Positions 1-12,479 of a stretch of 64,000 nt of DNA are shown piece after piece (position 1 is the stretch's first letter; each line of letters opens with the position of its first letter). A model generated the notes under the pieces. It was not told where the DNA came from and did no database searches. It was given only the letters and a program-made list of their open reading frames with translations. The translations under genes were made by a program, and so were the position numbers. The DNA is from Otatea glauca. Taxonomy: Eukaryota > Streptophyta > Magnoliopsida > Poales > Poaceae. The stretch covers positions 4,083,760 through 4,147,759 of the forward strand of contig CM070727.1 in the NCBI GenBank assembly GCA_036346275.1. Reading direction: 5' to 3'.

Positions 1-1053
1 GGATATGTTGGCTGCTTCTTAAGCTGATGTGGTGGTTCGGGTATTGACTTAAACTCAAGTGAAGGAAACCCCTAGGGCTTCTCCTATATATCAGTAGTTT
101 GCTTTAACCATTTTGTGAAGCTTTTTTTTTAGTTCTCCAAAATGGGGAAATATAGAGAAATGACACTGATCAGATCCCCAAGATCGTTGGTGCTTGTTTA
201 GTTTGCATAATGTTGGAATGAGTTGATATACGTGTTGTGTTATCAAGTGACTAATCATATATATGCTTGTTCTAGCATTTCTGTTTGTGTTTTCCGGGGA
301 TTGTAGCATTTCTTTAATCGCAATGAACAGATGAAATCAGCAAAATCTTGTGGCTATATATATATATCTTTTCCCCATTTTAATTTGGCATCCATGCATG
401 ATTGGGGTATGCAACTGATTTTTCTAGTTTGATTAGAATAGATAGATTAATGCTCATGCACATTTTTTTTTGGAAATTGCTTCGTTGGTCTTCAATTTTA
501 AATCGTATTTACAAAATAAAGTGATATGCACAGAAAATTTCAACAATGGCTTGCAAGTTGCAACATTGATGTTAGGGACCCATGAAGAAGCTAGTGACAT
601 AGCAGTCTAGCTAAGCGATGTGACAGGTTGTGAAAGTACTATACGACTAGTATTGTAACAGTTCGACGGCAAATGACGTTACAGTTGCATTATTTTTAGT
701 CAAATCGATGGTTCGCTAAGTTGTTTACACTCTTAAGATATTTTACGTTTTGAGCTCCAAGTACTGAAGCTAGCTAGCTACTTGCCAAGGTTACGTCCTT
801 GTTCTTTGCAGAAGCGGGAATGACCTGACTTCCGTCTCTTTTTGATAAGATTACTGAACGTTGAGTAGAATACTTGAGTAGACGGTGCCACATCATGATC
901 TGATCAACCAGGAAAAACGGGAAAAGGTTTTGTCACTCTTATACTGACTGTTGACAAACTGACAATTGCCAGCTCTTCTGTTGAAACGTTCGTTTATTAG
1001 TCTGGTGTTCAACTGTAGCTAGCTTCATTTTTCCTAGTTTAAGAGGCATGATC
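1..1053. other. AT-rich intergenic DNA
   Basis: No open frame here has coding character, and I recognise no gene or element. The stretch has only short AT-rich runs, such as a TA repeat near 355-367. It may be promoter or intergenic DNA of a gene outside the window. Confidence 0.5.
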
Positions 1054-1340
1054 CACTGCTACAGAAAGATTTATATTAGACGTCTCGTCTCAACACAGAC
1101 GGTTAAGAAAAACCATCTAAAATAAAGAACATCACTGACGATTCTATAGTGAAACTATCAGTGAGATAATTACAGACAGTACTCTTTATGAACCGTCAGT
1201 GATATACATCAATATCACTGACGGTTTTAGTTAAAAATCGTATGTGATAATATCATAGATGGTTTTAAATACGAGTCGTCTATGATAAGTTCACATCACA
1301 GACAATTCTAGTTACGAATCGTCTGTGATATAACCTCAAA
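1054..1340. mobile_element. CACTA (En/Spm)-like terminal and subterminal repeat region
   Basis: The stretch opens with CACTGCTACAGAAAG, close to the CACTA TIR type of grasses. It continues with many short direct and inverted copies of a motif of the form ACTGACGGTT / CGTCTGTGAT (about 1095-1335). Such arrays of roughly 10-20 bp subterminal repeats are typical of CACTA element ends, where transposase binds. No matching opposite terminus and no 3-bp TSD were found, so the element is truncated or was split by the retrotransposon that starts at 1789. Confidence 0.5.
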
Positions 1341-1788
1341 CCACTATATAAACATATCGATAGAGGTTCGTAGCGCAGATCTATGCGTTTCGTCTCCTGC
1401 AAACCCTAGCCCCCTAGCGATCCTCCTCCTGGGCGACCTCCTCCCCGTCAAAGTCCTCCCCTGCATCCTCCTCCCCGACACTTCGGCCTCCTCGATCGGC
1501 ATCCGTGAGGGCGACGATGACCATTCCGACCGTGAGCATCCTCCTCCCCGGCGCTTCGGCCTCCTCGATCGGCATCCTCCTCCCCGGCATCCGTGAGGGC
1601 GACGACAACCATCCCGCGTGCACGAGGCTATGGGGGCGACGACGACCATCCCGGCCGTGAGCAACCTCCTCCCCATCGGCTACTCCTCCTCTTCCCTGTC
1701 GGTGAGTTGCTTGCTTGGATGATCACTACCCTATATTTTGGTGCTGTTAGTTGTTAATATTGATATATGTTGCAAGGATTGATATCAT
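1341..1788. repeat. Imperfect GC-rich direct repeats flanking the gypsy element
   Basis: Units built on CCTCCTCCCCGGC, CTCCTCGATCGGCATCC and GACGACCATCCCG recur between about 1410 and 1690, and the sequence then turns AT-rich up to 1788. Open frames on the minus strand here are translations of the repeat and have no coding character. The stretch probably belongs to the same CACTA-like element as the subterminal repeats to its left; that is an inference from adjacency. Confidence 0.4.
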
Positions 1789-2669
1789 TGTCGGCGTTTT
1801 CGGGAGCGCCGAGCAAGTAAATTTGTAAGTCTAGGGGGTCGCGCGTTCCACTCCCTGAATGGTTAGACTCGTGAGTCCAAGATGTATACTGGTTCGGCCA
1901 AGGTCCCTACCCAGCCAGGTGGTGGTGTTGTATCACTCTTGGTACAGATGATCGCACAAAGTTTTACAAGCGAGAATGCCAATGGCTTAGCGAGATGGGT
2001 TTGATAGCGCTCTCTCCTTTCTTGTTCTTGCTCGTTGCCCCTCGAATCGCTTAGCCCCCCTCCTTTATACTGAAGGAAGGCAGTTACATCGAGTTAGGAG
2101 GAAAGCGAGGTGACCTACGCTAGAGCTCCGGTCCTTCGTCCCGTGGATCGTCGCCACCCGCCTTGCCCATGCCGGGTTGGTAGCCTTGGTGGTCGTGGAG
2201 GTTAGGTATTTCCGAAGTAGCGACTTGCCCTCTCGTGATCCTTGCGAACGCCGACGCCGAGGTGCGTGACGTTGGTGCCGCCGAGGGAGCGGCGCTCGTC
2301 TTTGTATATGGATCGGTTGATGGGCCGAAGCTTTGTCTTCACAAATCACCGATCTTCTTGGGAAGGAGCCACCGCCTTGTATAGTCGCCCGATTGACCTT
2401 ATTCGAGGGTACGTGGCGGTAGGCCGATGAGGACCGACACGCGCACTCGGCGCTCGTCACCTTGGTTTGGTTGAGTCGGAGATCCCGCCCGCCAAGAGGG
2501 GGTCGGGAGCGCCGTTCGTCGGATTCGCCTCGTCGGTCGGGAGCGGATGCTCTGCGCGTCTCGCAGCGATTCGGTCGGCGCATGGCGCGGCGGCGCTACT
2601 GCTGGGTGGAGATATGCTTGAGGCGGCTCGCCGCCGGCCGTTGGGGTATCCTTTTATTAGTATTCGTCA
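1789..2669 (-). repeat. 3' LTR of the gypsy element (left copy)
   Basis: It runs from TGTCGGCGTTTTCGGGAGCG to ATTAGTATTCGTCA on the plus strand, so it has the TG...CA ends expected of an LTR, about 881 bp long. Blocks near 1816-1960 (AAGTAAATTTGTAAGTCTA, ATGGTTAGAC, GAGTCCAAGATGTAT, TGGTTCGG) recur in order at 14348-14430. The central part differs strongly from the other LTR. Confidence 0.75.
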
Positions 2670-3589
2670 AGAGTCCCGAACTCCCAAGCGATTTCGGCAG
2701 ATTCGGTTGGGGTTGAACTTGACGAAAGTGGTGGCGGGCTGGTAGGTCGGTCGGTCACCGATCCGATTAAGCGATTTCCGTCGTGTGTGCTTCGTTGGAT
2801 CCGGATAACTGTCCCCGAGTTTGGCGGGGCATTTGAACCGCGGGGCTTTTACTTGCCTCGTTGCGCATGCCGAGCATAGTTTGACGCGCGCGCTACCGCT
2901 CGTCTTCTTGACCGCCTCGGGTTTCGGTGAAGGATGCTTCGTTTTTCTAAGACCGCATTTACTCGAGACGCTTAGCCTCCCTTCGTCCGATATATATATC
3001 GTGCGGCCGTAGCTTGCTTGAAGGGGACGAGCTTTTCTTTTGTTCTTTCAAATGGCTTGAGACATCCTCTAGTCTTTAGCTTCGGCGATGGCGTCACGGT
3101 GGAAGAAGAAGATCCTCCGCCGAGCTTTGGCTGAGTTCGACCAGCGATGGCCGAGCTCGTGGAGGAAGAAGCCGCAGCCGCGCGCCGCTTCGTTGACCTT
3201 ACGCTCGAGGCCGTTCCGAGGCTCGAGGTGGTAAGGGGGCCCTTCGAGGCGATGGCGCAAGGGCGCCGACCAGAGCGCGCGGGCGCGTTGATGTCGCTGA
3301 ACGGCGCAGAGGCATCGGCGTGTTGCCGCCGCGGCCGTGGCGGTATCCGCCGACCGAGCAAGGGCCTACCAAAGATGCCGCGGTGCCACCGATGCCGCAC
3401 GGATGTTTGATAGGTTCTAGGCGTGGGTAGAGTCCGCTGCAGTGCGGCGTGGCCACTCTTGTATCCGCTGCATGTGTGTAAAGTTGTGTAAAGTTTGAGC
3501 TCATGGCCTATAATGAAATTTTCTTTTCTTTATGAAAATGTCTTTATGATGAGTTTGCTTTAATTTTAATCGTTGTGAGGTTGACGTCG
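2670..3589. other. Gypsy element sequence between 3' LTR and tandem array
   Basis: This is GC-rich sequence inside the retrotransposon. The overlapping frames on both strands (for example 2972-3400 minus) show no family resemblance. It ends in an AT-rich patch (about 3480-3580) just before the tandem array. It probably belongs to the long 3' untranslated region of the element. Confidence 0.5.
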
Positions 3590-5125
3590 TAGCTAGACGG
3601 TGCCTTGGTCGGTTGGGTTCGACCGGATGCCTCTGAGGTTCGGGTGTCCGAGTGCTCGCTTAACGTCGTAGCTAAACGGTGCCTTGGTCGGCAGGACGGC
3701 CGGATGCCTCTGTGAGGTTCGGATGTCCGAGTGCCTTGGTCGGCGGGACGACCGGATGCCTCTGTGAGGTTCGGTGTCCGAGTGCCTTGGTGCTCGGCAG
3801 GACGACTCGTGAGGATGCTGCCTTGGTCGGCGGGACGGCCGGATGCCTCTGTGAGGTTCGGATGTCCGAGTGCCTTGGTGGCGAGGACGACCGGATGCCT
3901 CCGTGAGGTTCGGATGTCCGAGTGCCTTGGTCGGCAGACGACCGGATGCCTCTCGTGAGGTTCTCGTGTCCGAGTGCCTTGGTCGGCAGGACGGCCGGAT
4001 GCCTCTGTGAGGTTCGGTGTCCGAGTGCCTTGGTCGACCAGGACGACCGGATGCCTGCCTTGGCGGAGGTTCTGTGAGGTTCGGATGTGTCTTGGTCGGC
4101 AGGAGTGCCTTGGTGGCGAGTGCCTTGGTCGGCAGGACGACCGGATGCCTCTGTGAGGTTCTGTCCGAGTGCTCGCTTAACGTCAGAGCCGAGTGCCTTG
4201 GTCGGCAGGGACGACCGGATGCCTCTGTGAGGTTCGGATGTCCGAGTGCCTTGGTCGGCAGGACGACCGGATGCCTCTGTGAGGTTCGGATGTCCGAGTG
4301 CCTTGGTCGGCAGGACGACCGGATGCCTCTGTGAGGTTCGGGTGTCCGAGTGCTCGTTTAACGTCGTAGCTAGACATGCCTTGGTCGGTAGGGCGACCGG
4401 ATGCCTCTGTGAGGTTCGGATGTCCGAGTGCCTTGGTCGGCGGGACGGCCGGATGCCTCTGTGAGGTTCGGTGTCCGAGTGCCTTGGTCGGCAGGACGGC
4501 CGGATGCCTTTGTGAGGTTCGGTGTCCGAGTGCTCGCTTAACGTCGTAGCTAGACGGTGCCTTGGCGGCAGGGACGCACCGGATGCCTCGTGAGGTTCGG
4601 ATGTCCGAGTGCCTTGGTCGGCGGGACGACCGGATGCCTCTCGTGAGGTTCTCGTGTCCGAGTGCCTTGGTCGGCAGGACGACCGGATGCCTCTGTGAGG
4701 TTCGGTGTCCGAAAGTGCTCGCTTAACGTCAGAAGCAGATGGTGCCTTGGTCGGCAGGACGACCGGATGCCTCTGTGAGGTTCGGTGTCCGAGTGCCTTG
4801 GTCGGCGGGGACGGCCGGATGCCTCTGTGAGGTTCGGTGTCCGAGTGCTCGCTTAACGTCGTAGCTAGACGCGGCCTGCCTTGGTGGCGGGGACGACCGA
4901 TGCCTCTGTGAGGTTCGGATGTCCGAGTGCCTTGGTCGGCAGGACGACCGGATGCCTCGTGAGGTTCGGTGTCCGAGTGCCTTGGTCGGCAGGACGACCG
5001 GATGCCTCTGTGAGGTTCGGTGTCCGAGTGCTCGCTTAACGTCAGAGCTAGATGCGGTGCCTTGGTCGGCAGGACGACCGGATGCCTCTGTGAGGTTCGG
5101 TGTCCGAGTGCCTTGGGGCGGCAAG
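3590..5125. repeat. Tandem array of about 24 units in the gypsy 3' region
   Basis: The unit contains CCTTGGTCGGCAGGACGACC, GGATGCCTCTGTGAGGTTCG and TGTCCGAGTG. There are about 24 copies of GGATGCCT or a close variant. Two unit lengths alternate: a short one of about 51 bp and a long one of about 80 bp that adds CTCGCTTAACGTCGTAGC. The long form recurs near 3590, 3655, 4170, 4350, 4530, 4715, 4845 and 5028, giving a loose higher-order pattern. Long frames across it (for example 3672-5147 minus) merely translate the repeat. Tandem repeats at this position are known for Tat-lineage gypsy elements. Confidence 0.92.
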
Positions 5126-8100
5126 CTCGAAGCCACATTTTTGCCATCTTGTGGATGCGTCAAGTGTTGAGGTTGTAGCTAGGCCCCGCCAAAAGGCCGA
5201 GACCAAGTGCTCGAGCTACGCGTCAGAAGCAACCTGACGTCGGAGTGCTACCGAATTGGCCAATCGCCGTCGCCGGGCGGATACGCGGACTGTATTCCGT
5301 GCCACCGTGCGGAGTGCTTTGGCTAGCAAGGACAGCGGAGTTGAGTGCTGCGCACCGCCTTCTGCCCTCGTACGGGAGGAAGGAAACCTCTCTTCTCGCT
5401 TACTTCCGGCCTGCGAATTCCGGATCCGGGGACGTGGGCGCGACAGGGGCACGCATCCGTGGGCCGGTCGGGCGAGTGAGAGCCGAATGGCGTCGTCCTC
5501 CCGCAGGCTAGGAACGGAGGAGGGTCTCGATACCCGGCCCGTGAGCGACGGAGGTGTGGTCCCCGGCCTACTGTTTACGGTTTAGGCGTTCGGTCCGGGC
5601 GTGGGGGCGACCTAGTTCGCCAGCGACTTCTTTTCCATTCGAGCGAGTAGGTGCCGCGCCTCAACCATAAAAAACTAACTCAATCCCAGGTCAACCTCAA
5701 TCTCTAGTCGGACCGAGCCGAGCACACCCGCTCCGGAGACCGCATGATGTCGCTCGCCATTGATGTCTCTCGATGGTCGAGGTTCCAAGGATTTGGATCG
5801 GGGATTAAGGCGGGACCGCACGGGCGCCATACTCACCTACCGCTCAATCGGGGCCCGCTCCGGGTAGCGGCCGGGCGGGTAGGCGAAGTACTGGACCCAC
5901 GCTGGGCCGGCGCCCTAAAATGGCTAAGGAGCAGGCAAGCGGAGCACGAGACCGAGAGGTTACGGACCCTGTGGGGCGCTTCAAGCAGGTCCGCCGTGGA
6001 TTACGGTGGCGACTGGGCTGAAGGTGGAAAAGGGGGTTCGGCCTCGCCCGTTGCTGAGGAGGTCTTTGATTGCCTTCAGGATTAGTCACTGGCTTTCGTG
6101 TCACGTGCTGGTCTGCGGAAGCACGAAGCTAAGGCCTGCTGCGAAAAACCCGACCTCTTCGCTCACCCCATGTTGGACCAAGATGACAAGTGACGCGCTG
6201 CCGACCGGCAGGATTGTAAGTGAATGAAGCGGCTGGGAGGACCTTCCGCGGAGGTGGATCGTAAGGCACCGACCACGGGCGACGAGATCGCGCAAGCGGA
6301 GCGCCGCTCGCCGGGCGCCACGGTCTCGGGTAGTCCCAAATCGGTGGAGGTGCACCATCTCAACCCTCTCTTCGAGCGCGGCCAGGCGTTGTGAAGCGCG
6401 AAGCCTGAGGGCTCTTCTTGAATCATGAGGGCAGCATCGCTCGTGCGCTAGCCCGAGGCGCCCAGTGGGTGGCTCGCCGATGTCCTCGCTCGGGCTCGCT
6501 CGCCCCGGTCGGAACTGTACACCGCACTGGGCCGGTAAAGCTAAGACCCCGCTAGGCGTTCGGCGGCCAGGCATGAGAATACCGGAGGTGCTGGTGGAGG
6601 GAGGAGAGCGAGCGTGGAGCTACAAAGCAAAGGGGTCAAAGGAGCGATCACGGGGGCGTGACAACCACTGCGCAACCAGTCCACCGCGTGTGCCGCACGA
6701 CGGCCATTCTGATGGGCAGCACTTGAGACGCAGAGCTTCAGCTTACGCCCGCATTTCCGGCGCGGCCGCCGACGCGGCTCGAGGAAACAGTGGCAGCCCG
6801 GTGCGTGATGGTCCCATCGCTATCTCTCCGGCACGCGCTCTTTACTTCGTGCCACGGGTGGTAGCCGGGACAGCTCCCGCGGCTCAGCTGACGCCTCAAG
6901 TAAAGCAGCCCGCAGGCAAGCTTCCGGCGGTCGCGACTAGGAAGTCCATTTTTTGGGAAGCCGGCGGGCGCCAAGCATGAGACCACCGCGTGAGGAAGAC
7001 CACCGCAACCTCCGCCAACATGGCCGACCGCTAGCCGTGCGTACGCCGATCAGGCACGCCACGCCACTCTGCGGTCCCTGGTGGTGATCAAGTGCTTGGC
7101 TGCTTTGACGCAGGTGGCGGGTGGACGACGACCTTTGAGCGGGCAAGAGGCGCGCGTAGCCCCGTGACGTGCACTTCGTAAGAGCATTTTTCTTTTAAAG
7201 CCGCGCCCGAGCTTGAGGGTCTTCCGCAATTTTTGCAGAGGGGACTTGTCGTGGGCTACACATCGCTCTGGCATACGCAGCCGCCGTGATGATTTGTGTG
7301 ATTTCGCGCGCAGTGCACGTTTGTCGTCTGCCGCGTTACCACCGCCGCCGGTGCGTTGAGGACCGCTGGTAGCCGCCGGAAGACGCTCCTCCGACGTCGA
7401 CGCTGCTTCGGCTCGCGGAGGACGCCACCGTGGCCGCGCTAGTGGTTGTGGCGTGGCCCCCAGAGGTGGGGCAGTGTGGGAGGTGAGATGCCGTCAGCGG
7501 GACTCATCGGCCCTCCTCGCACCTTGCTACCTTGCCCATAGTGCTCTGTGATCGCCGGGCGGCGAAATGCAAAGTGGAGCTGCCACACGCCGTGGGTGTA
7601 ATCCGTCGCATCCACGAGAAGAGGCGGTGGTCACCGGCGCGCGCTTGGAGCTTCATCGTGCCGGTCAACACCATCTCGCACTACGACGGCATCGACCTCG
7701 GCGGTGGTGAGTAAGCGGCATCGCCGGAACCGGACCGACAGCGAGGTCGGCAGTTCGAGCCGTGTCGAGCCGCATGCTCGGAGATCGCCACCACGTCCCG
7801 CCCGAGGTCGCCTTCAAGATGCTGTGTCCTCCTCCTCCGTGCGGTCGCCACCGGGAAGAAGAGGAAGAAAGAAGTTAGCCCCTTTTTTTTTTGCAAAGGC
7901 TGTTGTGTAAGCGATCGTAAGTAATTGTAAGCTCGGTTTGCCTCTTTGCTCTCCTTTGCGTTTGGGTTTGACCGACCATAGCCTCAAGGACCACGGGTCG
8001 CTTATCGTAGGTCGGTCAATTTGAGAGGGCGAAGAGGATAGGAGTCTTGTTTATCACGGAATTCACGCGCACTCATGGGAGTTCGGAGTGTTCCGATCGG

Positions 8101-8547
8101 CCAAGGGTTTTTCCACTCGGGCACTTCCTTCTTGCAAAGTGCTACTTAGCAACCATAGCCGCTGGGCGTGAGTAGTGGCGCTCGGGTCGAAGGGTTACCG
8201 CTGGGATAGACTCTGTGACTAGTCGGGTCACCGACCCACATGAGTCGTGAGTTAGCCGAGTTCGTGGGGAAGATTGTTCCCAATCGACGGAGGTCATCCC
8301 ACTCAGGTGCTTCCTTCTTCGCGGAGTGCTCTTGGGCAACCATAGCCTATTTGGCGTGGCCGTAGCACTCGGGTCGAGAGGGTTACCGCTCGAGATAGAC
8401 CTCTTGGTCGGTACTGGGTCACCGACCCGCACGACACCATCCGGAGCGGCACGAGCAGGCGCCGCACGGGCAATTTCGAGTCGTCACGTGGCGACCAGTG
8501 CTCGGTTGGGAGAAAGGCAAAGACTTATACCAGAAAAAGAAAAGAGC
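5126..8547. other. Non-coding gypsy 3' region between pol and the array
   Basis: This is about 3.4 kb of GC-rich sequence downstream (minus sense) of the integrase end. Many short frames exist on both strands, but none is long, conserved-looking or recognisable. Some Tat-lineage elements carry an extra ORF in this position; if one existed here it has decayed beyond recognition. Confidence 0.5.
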
Positions 8548-9600
8548 TTAGGGATAGAATCGCCTTAACTTTTCAATGTTCCGGGCATTAGGAGGATCGA
8601 CCATCGGCGTCCTTAGTCGGAAGGTGCGGTCGGAGAACTTCCACGACGGTGAAAGGACCTCCTGGGGCGTCGGCTTGTGCTTATCTATGGTTATGCGGAC
8701 CCGACGCGAGAACCAAGTCGCCAGGCCGAAGGATCGATCCTCGAACTTGGCGGCCGTGGTAGCGGCGCAGGCTTGTTGATATCGGCCGACCGCAGGCGGC
8801 CACGTCGCGCGCCTCGTCGGCCGGTCGATGGCGTCTTGTTGCGGCGAGCCCCGAGCCTCATCGAAGGCTTGCAATCTCGGGAGCCGTATTCGGTCGATGG
8901 GCAAAACGGCGGCGGCGCGAACACCATAAAGAAGGGTGTGAACCCGGTCGCCGGGTCGGCGTGGTCCGCAGACTCGAGAGGGCGGAGGCGCTCGGCTACC
9001 AGCGCCTGCGAAATGCTTGAGCCGATCGAAGATCCGCGCTTGAGTCCTTGAAGGATCATGCCGTTAGTGCGCTCGACACGCCGTTAGTCCGCGGATGGGC
9101 TATCTGCGCCCAATCGACACGGATGTTGAAGTCGTCCACAGAACTCGAGAAATTCCTTCCCGTGAAGCGTGTTCGTTGCCGGTGATGATGGAGTTTGGGA
9201 CTCCAAACCTAAAAGCGATGTCGCGGAAGAAGATGGCGCTTGTACCGACGTGGCACTCACGACCGGCTTGGCCTCTATCCACTTGGTGAACTTATCTACC
9301 GCGACGAGCGGTGGGTGAAGCCCCGGCGCTTTCTGAAAGGCGACCAAATCGAGTCCCAGGACGGCAAAGGCCACGTGATGGGGATCGTCTCGTAAAGCTT
9401 AATTTGGCGAGATCGTCTGCGAGCAAAAAGCGGCATCCTTCGCAGTCGTCTGATATGCTCGGCGTCGACACACGATTGGCAAGATAAACCTTGTCGAAAG
9501 GCCTTTCCCACAAGAGATCGGGTGCTGCGTGGTGACCGCAGACTACCGTATGTCGTCCAAAGAATGTTTTCCTTGGTCGGTCAAGATACATTTTGGAGGA
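8548..9600 (-). pseudogene. Gypsy integrase remnant
   Basis: Minus-strand frames shifted against each other together resemble a Ty3/gypsy integrase. Frame 9084-9374 holds VAVDKFTKWIEAKPV, the hallmark start of the core domain. Frame 8691-9059 has GFTPFFMVFAP and the downstream STEYGS of the core end. Frame 8548-8904 carries the C-terminal part with RYQQA, RRV and the terminal NARNIEKLRRFYP just before the stop at 8548, which marks the end of pol. At least two frameshifts break it. Integrase inserts retrotransposon cDNA; this copy cannot make an intact enzyme. Confidence 0.85.
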
Positions 9601-9734
9601 CCACGGAGGGACTCCTTTGTAGAGGTCCGGCCGATCGGGACGAAGATTTGCTCACGGGCGAGGCGCCGGCCTCGGTCGGGTCGGGGGAAGTGACCCGTCC
9701 GTCAAGCGGTCGATGTAGGGCCTCTCGATCGGAC

Positions 9735-10310
9735 TCAAGTGCTAGCACACCGCGGGCGATCCGGCCAAGTCACGCCCGACCGCGCGTTGGTCGGGCGACC
9801 GTCTTTGGATTGGTCGGGTGGCCGCCAGGCGCCGAGTCCGGTGGACGATGGGCGCGCAGGAGGTCGGAGACGAAGATCCCGGCGGGACGGGCTCTCTTGG
9901 AGGCAAGATTGGCGGTGATCGGCCTCGCCATTGTAGCGTCGGTAGCTATGGTGAAGCTTGAAACCCTTGAACCGCTCCTCGGTAGCGCACTTCTCGGCGA
10001 TCTGCGGCCATGCGGGCGTCTCGGGCTCCGCAGCCTTCATGACTTGGTCGACGACAAGCTTGGAGTCCCGTGGGCGAGAGCGGCGGGCACCGAGGTCGGC
10101 GGCGATCCGGAGACCGTTGGCGAGAGCCTCGTGCTCGGCAATGTTGTTGGTCGCGTCGAAGAGCAACCTAATGGCGTATTGAAGCTTTGTTCGAGTGGGG
10201 AGATGATGGCGACTCGCGCGCGCCATTCTTGGTGTAAGACCGTCGAAGTACATTGTCGATGCTCGGGGTCTTCGACCAGCGGTGGTGCACAGGCTTGGTC
10301 CACTCGGCGA
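9735..10310 (-). pseudogene. Gypsy RNase H remnant
   Basis: Frame 9735-10253 (minus) starts with MYFDG and contains NNIAEHEALANGLRIAADLGAR. This corresponds to the Y-F-D-G and N-N-x-A-E-Y-E-A motifs of plant gypsy RNase H, which supply catalytic Asp and Glu. The position between RT (upstream) and integrase (downstream) fits pol order. Downstream residues drift out of frame near the start of integrase. Confidence 0.8.
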
Positions 10311-10399
10311 CGGTCGGCGAGCTGCGACTTGATCGCCGTCCAGGGGCGTATATTATGCCATGGCCGCTAAGCTCGGCGCCCATTTGGCTATCCTTCACG

Positions 10400-11620
10400 A
10401 GGCATCGCGATTGTGGATGATCTCGCCTAGTGGGGCGTGGTCACCCACGGTGATGGCGTCTTGATCGAAGTAGTGAGCGAGTTTCCTCTTTGCGATGAGC
10501 ACGCGTAGAGTAATGCTCACGCACTGTGGGTACCGAGTCTTGGACTCGGAAAGTACCTCATCGATGAAGTAGACCGCCGTTGTACCTTGAGCTCACGGCC
10601 TTCTTCCGCTCGCTCCACCACGAGGGCCGCGGCGACGACTTGGGTAGTGGCGGCGATGTAGAGGAGCGGCGGTTCACTCGTGCCGGGCGACAGGATCGAG
10701 GTGAAGACAGAAGGCCTTCAAGCGGGTGAGGGCCTCACGAGCCTCGGTGTCAAATCGAAGCGGTCGGATTTCTTGAGCGACTGTAAAGCGGCATTCGCGT
10801 TCGGCCGAGGCGAGACACGAAGCGGCTCAAAGCCGCGGGCACCGATCGACCTCTGGACCCTTTGAGGTTGCCGACCGCCCATCCTTGCGATCGCGAGATC
10901 TTCTCTGATTGGCCTCGATGCCTCGCTCGGAGACGATGAAGCCTAAGAGCTTTCCTTTGGGGACCCCGAAGCGCGCTTCTGCTGGTTGAGCTTTATGCGA
11001 AACCGTCGAAGGTTCGCGAAAGTCTCTTCTAGGTCGGCGATAAGGTCGTCGACCTTCCCGGTCTTTACGACAATATCGCCGACATACGCCTCAACGTTGC
11101 GGCCGATCGATCATTGAAGCACGTTTGCATACATATTGGTATGTAGCGCGCGTTCTTCAGGTAGAAGGGCATTGTGACATAGCGAACGAGCCGAGCGGAG
11201 TGATGAAGGAAGTCGCGGTGGTCGGACTCCTTTAGCGCAATCGGTGGTAGCGGTAGGCATCCGAGAAAGGAAGAGACTCGCACCAGCAGGTGGAGTCGAT
11301 GACTTGGTCGATGCGAGTAAGGGAATGGGTCCTTGGGCATGCTTTGTTGAGACCGTATAGTCAACACACATTCTCCATTGCCGTTCTTCTTTTTACAAGT
11401 CTGGGGTTGGCTAGCCACTCGGTGGCGCACCTCTTTACGAACCCTGCCGCCAAGAGTTTGGTGATCTCTCCCTATAACCCTGCGCCTTTCCTCGTCGAGC
11501 GGCGCGGCGTTGGGCGGCGGCTTTGAGCACAGTCGAGCGCTCAGGAGTGCTCGGCGACCTCCTTTGGAATGCCGGCATGTCGGAGGACCTCCATGCGAAG
11601 ACATCTTTGTTAGTGCGGAG
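10400..11620 (-). pseudogene. Gypsy reverse transcriptase remnant
   Basis: Minus-strand pieces match the RT of grass gypsy elements. Frame 11111-11371 starts MCVDYT, followed in other frames by PKDPFP-like and LSFLDAYSGY-like blocks. Around 10900-11050 the reading LRRFRIKLNQQK, then PKGKLLGF and SERGIEAN can be recovered in shifted frames. These are the thumb and connection motifs after the catalytic YxDD block, which I could not read cleanly near 11060-11110. Several frameshifts make it non-functional. Confidence 0.8.
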
Positions 11621-11682
11621 GAAGTCGACGAGCGCGCTTCCTATTTGGCGGGGCGTGGCTCGACCCGACGGTCTTGGTCGGA

Positions 11683-12290
11683 TCACGTGGATCGACCGTG
11701 ACCTCCTTCTTGTCCTCGGCGGATTTGAAGGATCCCGCCCGATTTGTTGGATTCGGGGCGGACTCGGCGGCTTCCTCCCGAGCTTGTTGAGTTCCGCAGA
11801 GGCAACGACCGCCGAGGCGAGCCTGCACCGCGCTCGCCGATTGAAGGCAAAGCCGAAAGACGATGCCGCGGTAATGACTCCATGCGGTCGGGCATCTTGA
11901 CTTGAGGTAGGCGTGGCGGGGATCGCCATGAACTTGGCGAGCATGGCCTCCCAGGATGGCGTGGTAGCGCCGGGAAATCCACGACCTCGAAGGTGAGGGT
12001 CTCGGTCGCGGAAGTTTCCGGCTCCCGAAGGTGACGGCGGTCGACCTGCCCGGCGGATGGGCTTGTTGGCGGGATGACGCCATGGAAAGGTGCCTTGCTT
12101 GGCGGAGGCTTGAGCGCGGACCCCATAGCGTCGAGCGTCTCAACGTGAGGATGTTAAGGCGCGCCCGATCCATCGGCACCTTCGTGGCGCGTTCGACGAC
12201 GGGGGTGACCACCGGTACCTCCCGGTGTGGGGACGCGATCGGGTGATCGGTCCGATCAAAGGTGATCGGAACTCCGACCACGAAGATATT
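11683..12290 (-). pseudogene. Gypsy aspartic protease remnant
   Basis: Frames 11610-12281 and 11683-12126 (minus) contain VGVPITFDRTDHP, LNILTL, then FHGVIPP, TETLTFEVVDF and YHAILG, a run typical of the protease segment of grass gypsy pol. The active-site loop reads MDRARLNIL where intact relatives have a D-G-G-S/D-S-G type loop, so the catalytic motif is damaged. Frameshifts separate the blocks. Confidence 0.7.
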
Positions 12291-12479
12291 GGGGGCGCCC
12301 GCGCGACGATGTGGACCTCGCGATAGCGAGCTTGAGCCGACGCTTGCCGGCGTGCCGATCCTCCGAAGATCATGAGGCGCCGTCGGGCTCGGGAACTCGT
12401 CGTCGCCTTCTTCTCCGCCGTTCGCGGGCGCGGCGAGCTTCTTTCCTTTGCTTGCGGCGTGGTGGGGACGCTAGAGATA

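Noticed and set aside
3590..5125. CRISPR-like repeat array
   Set aside because: There are no unique spacers: whole units repeat, with two unit lengths, inside a plant retrotransposon.
3672..5147. A 491-codon open frame with a periodic protein
   Set aside because: It is a translation of the tandem DNA repeat on the minus strand; several other frames are open for the same reason and no protein family fits.
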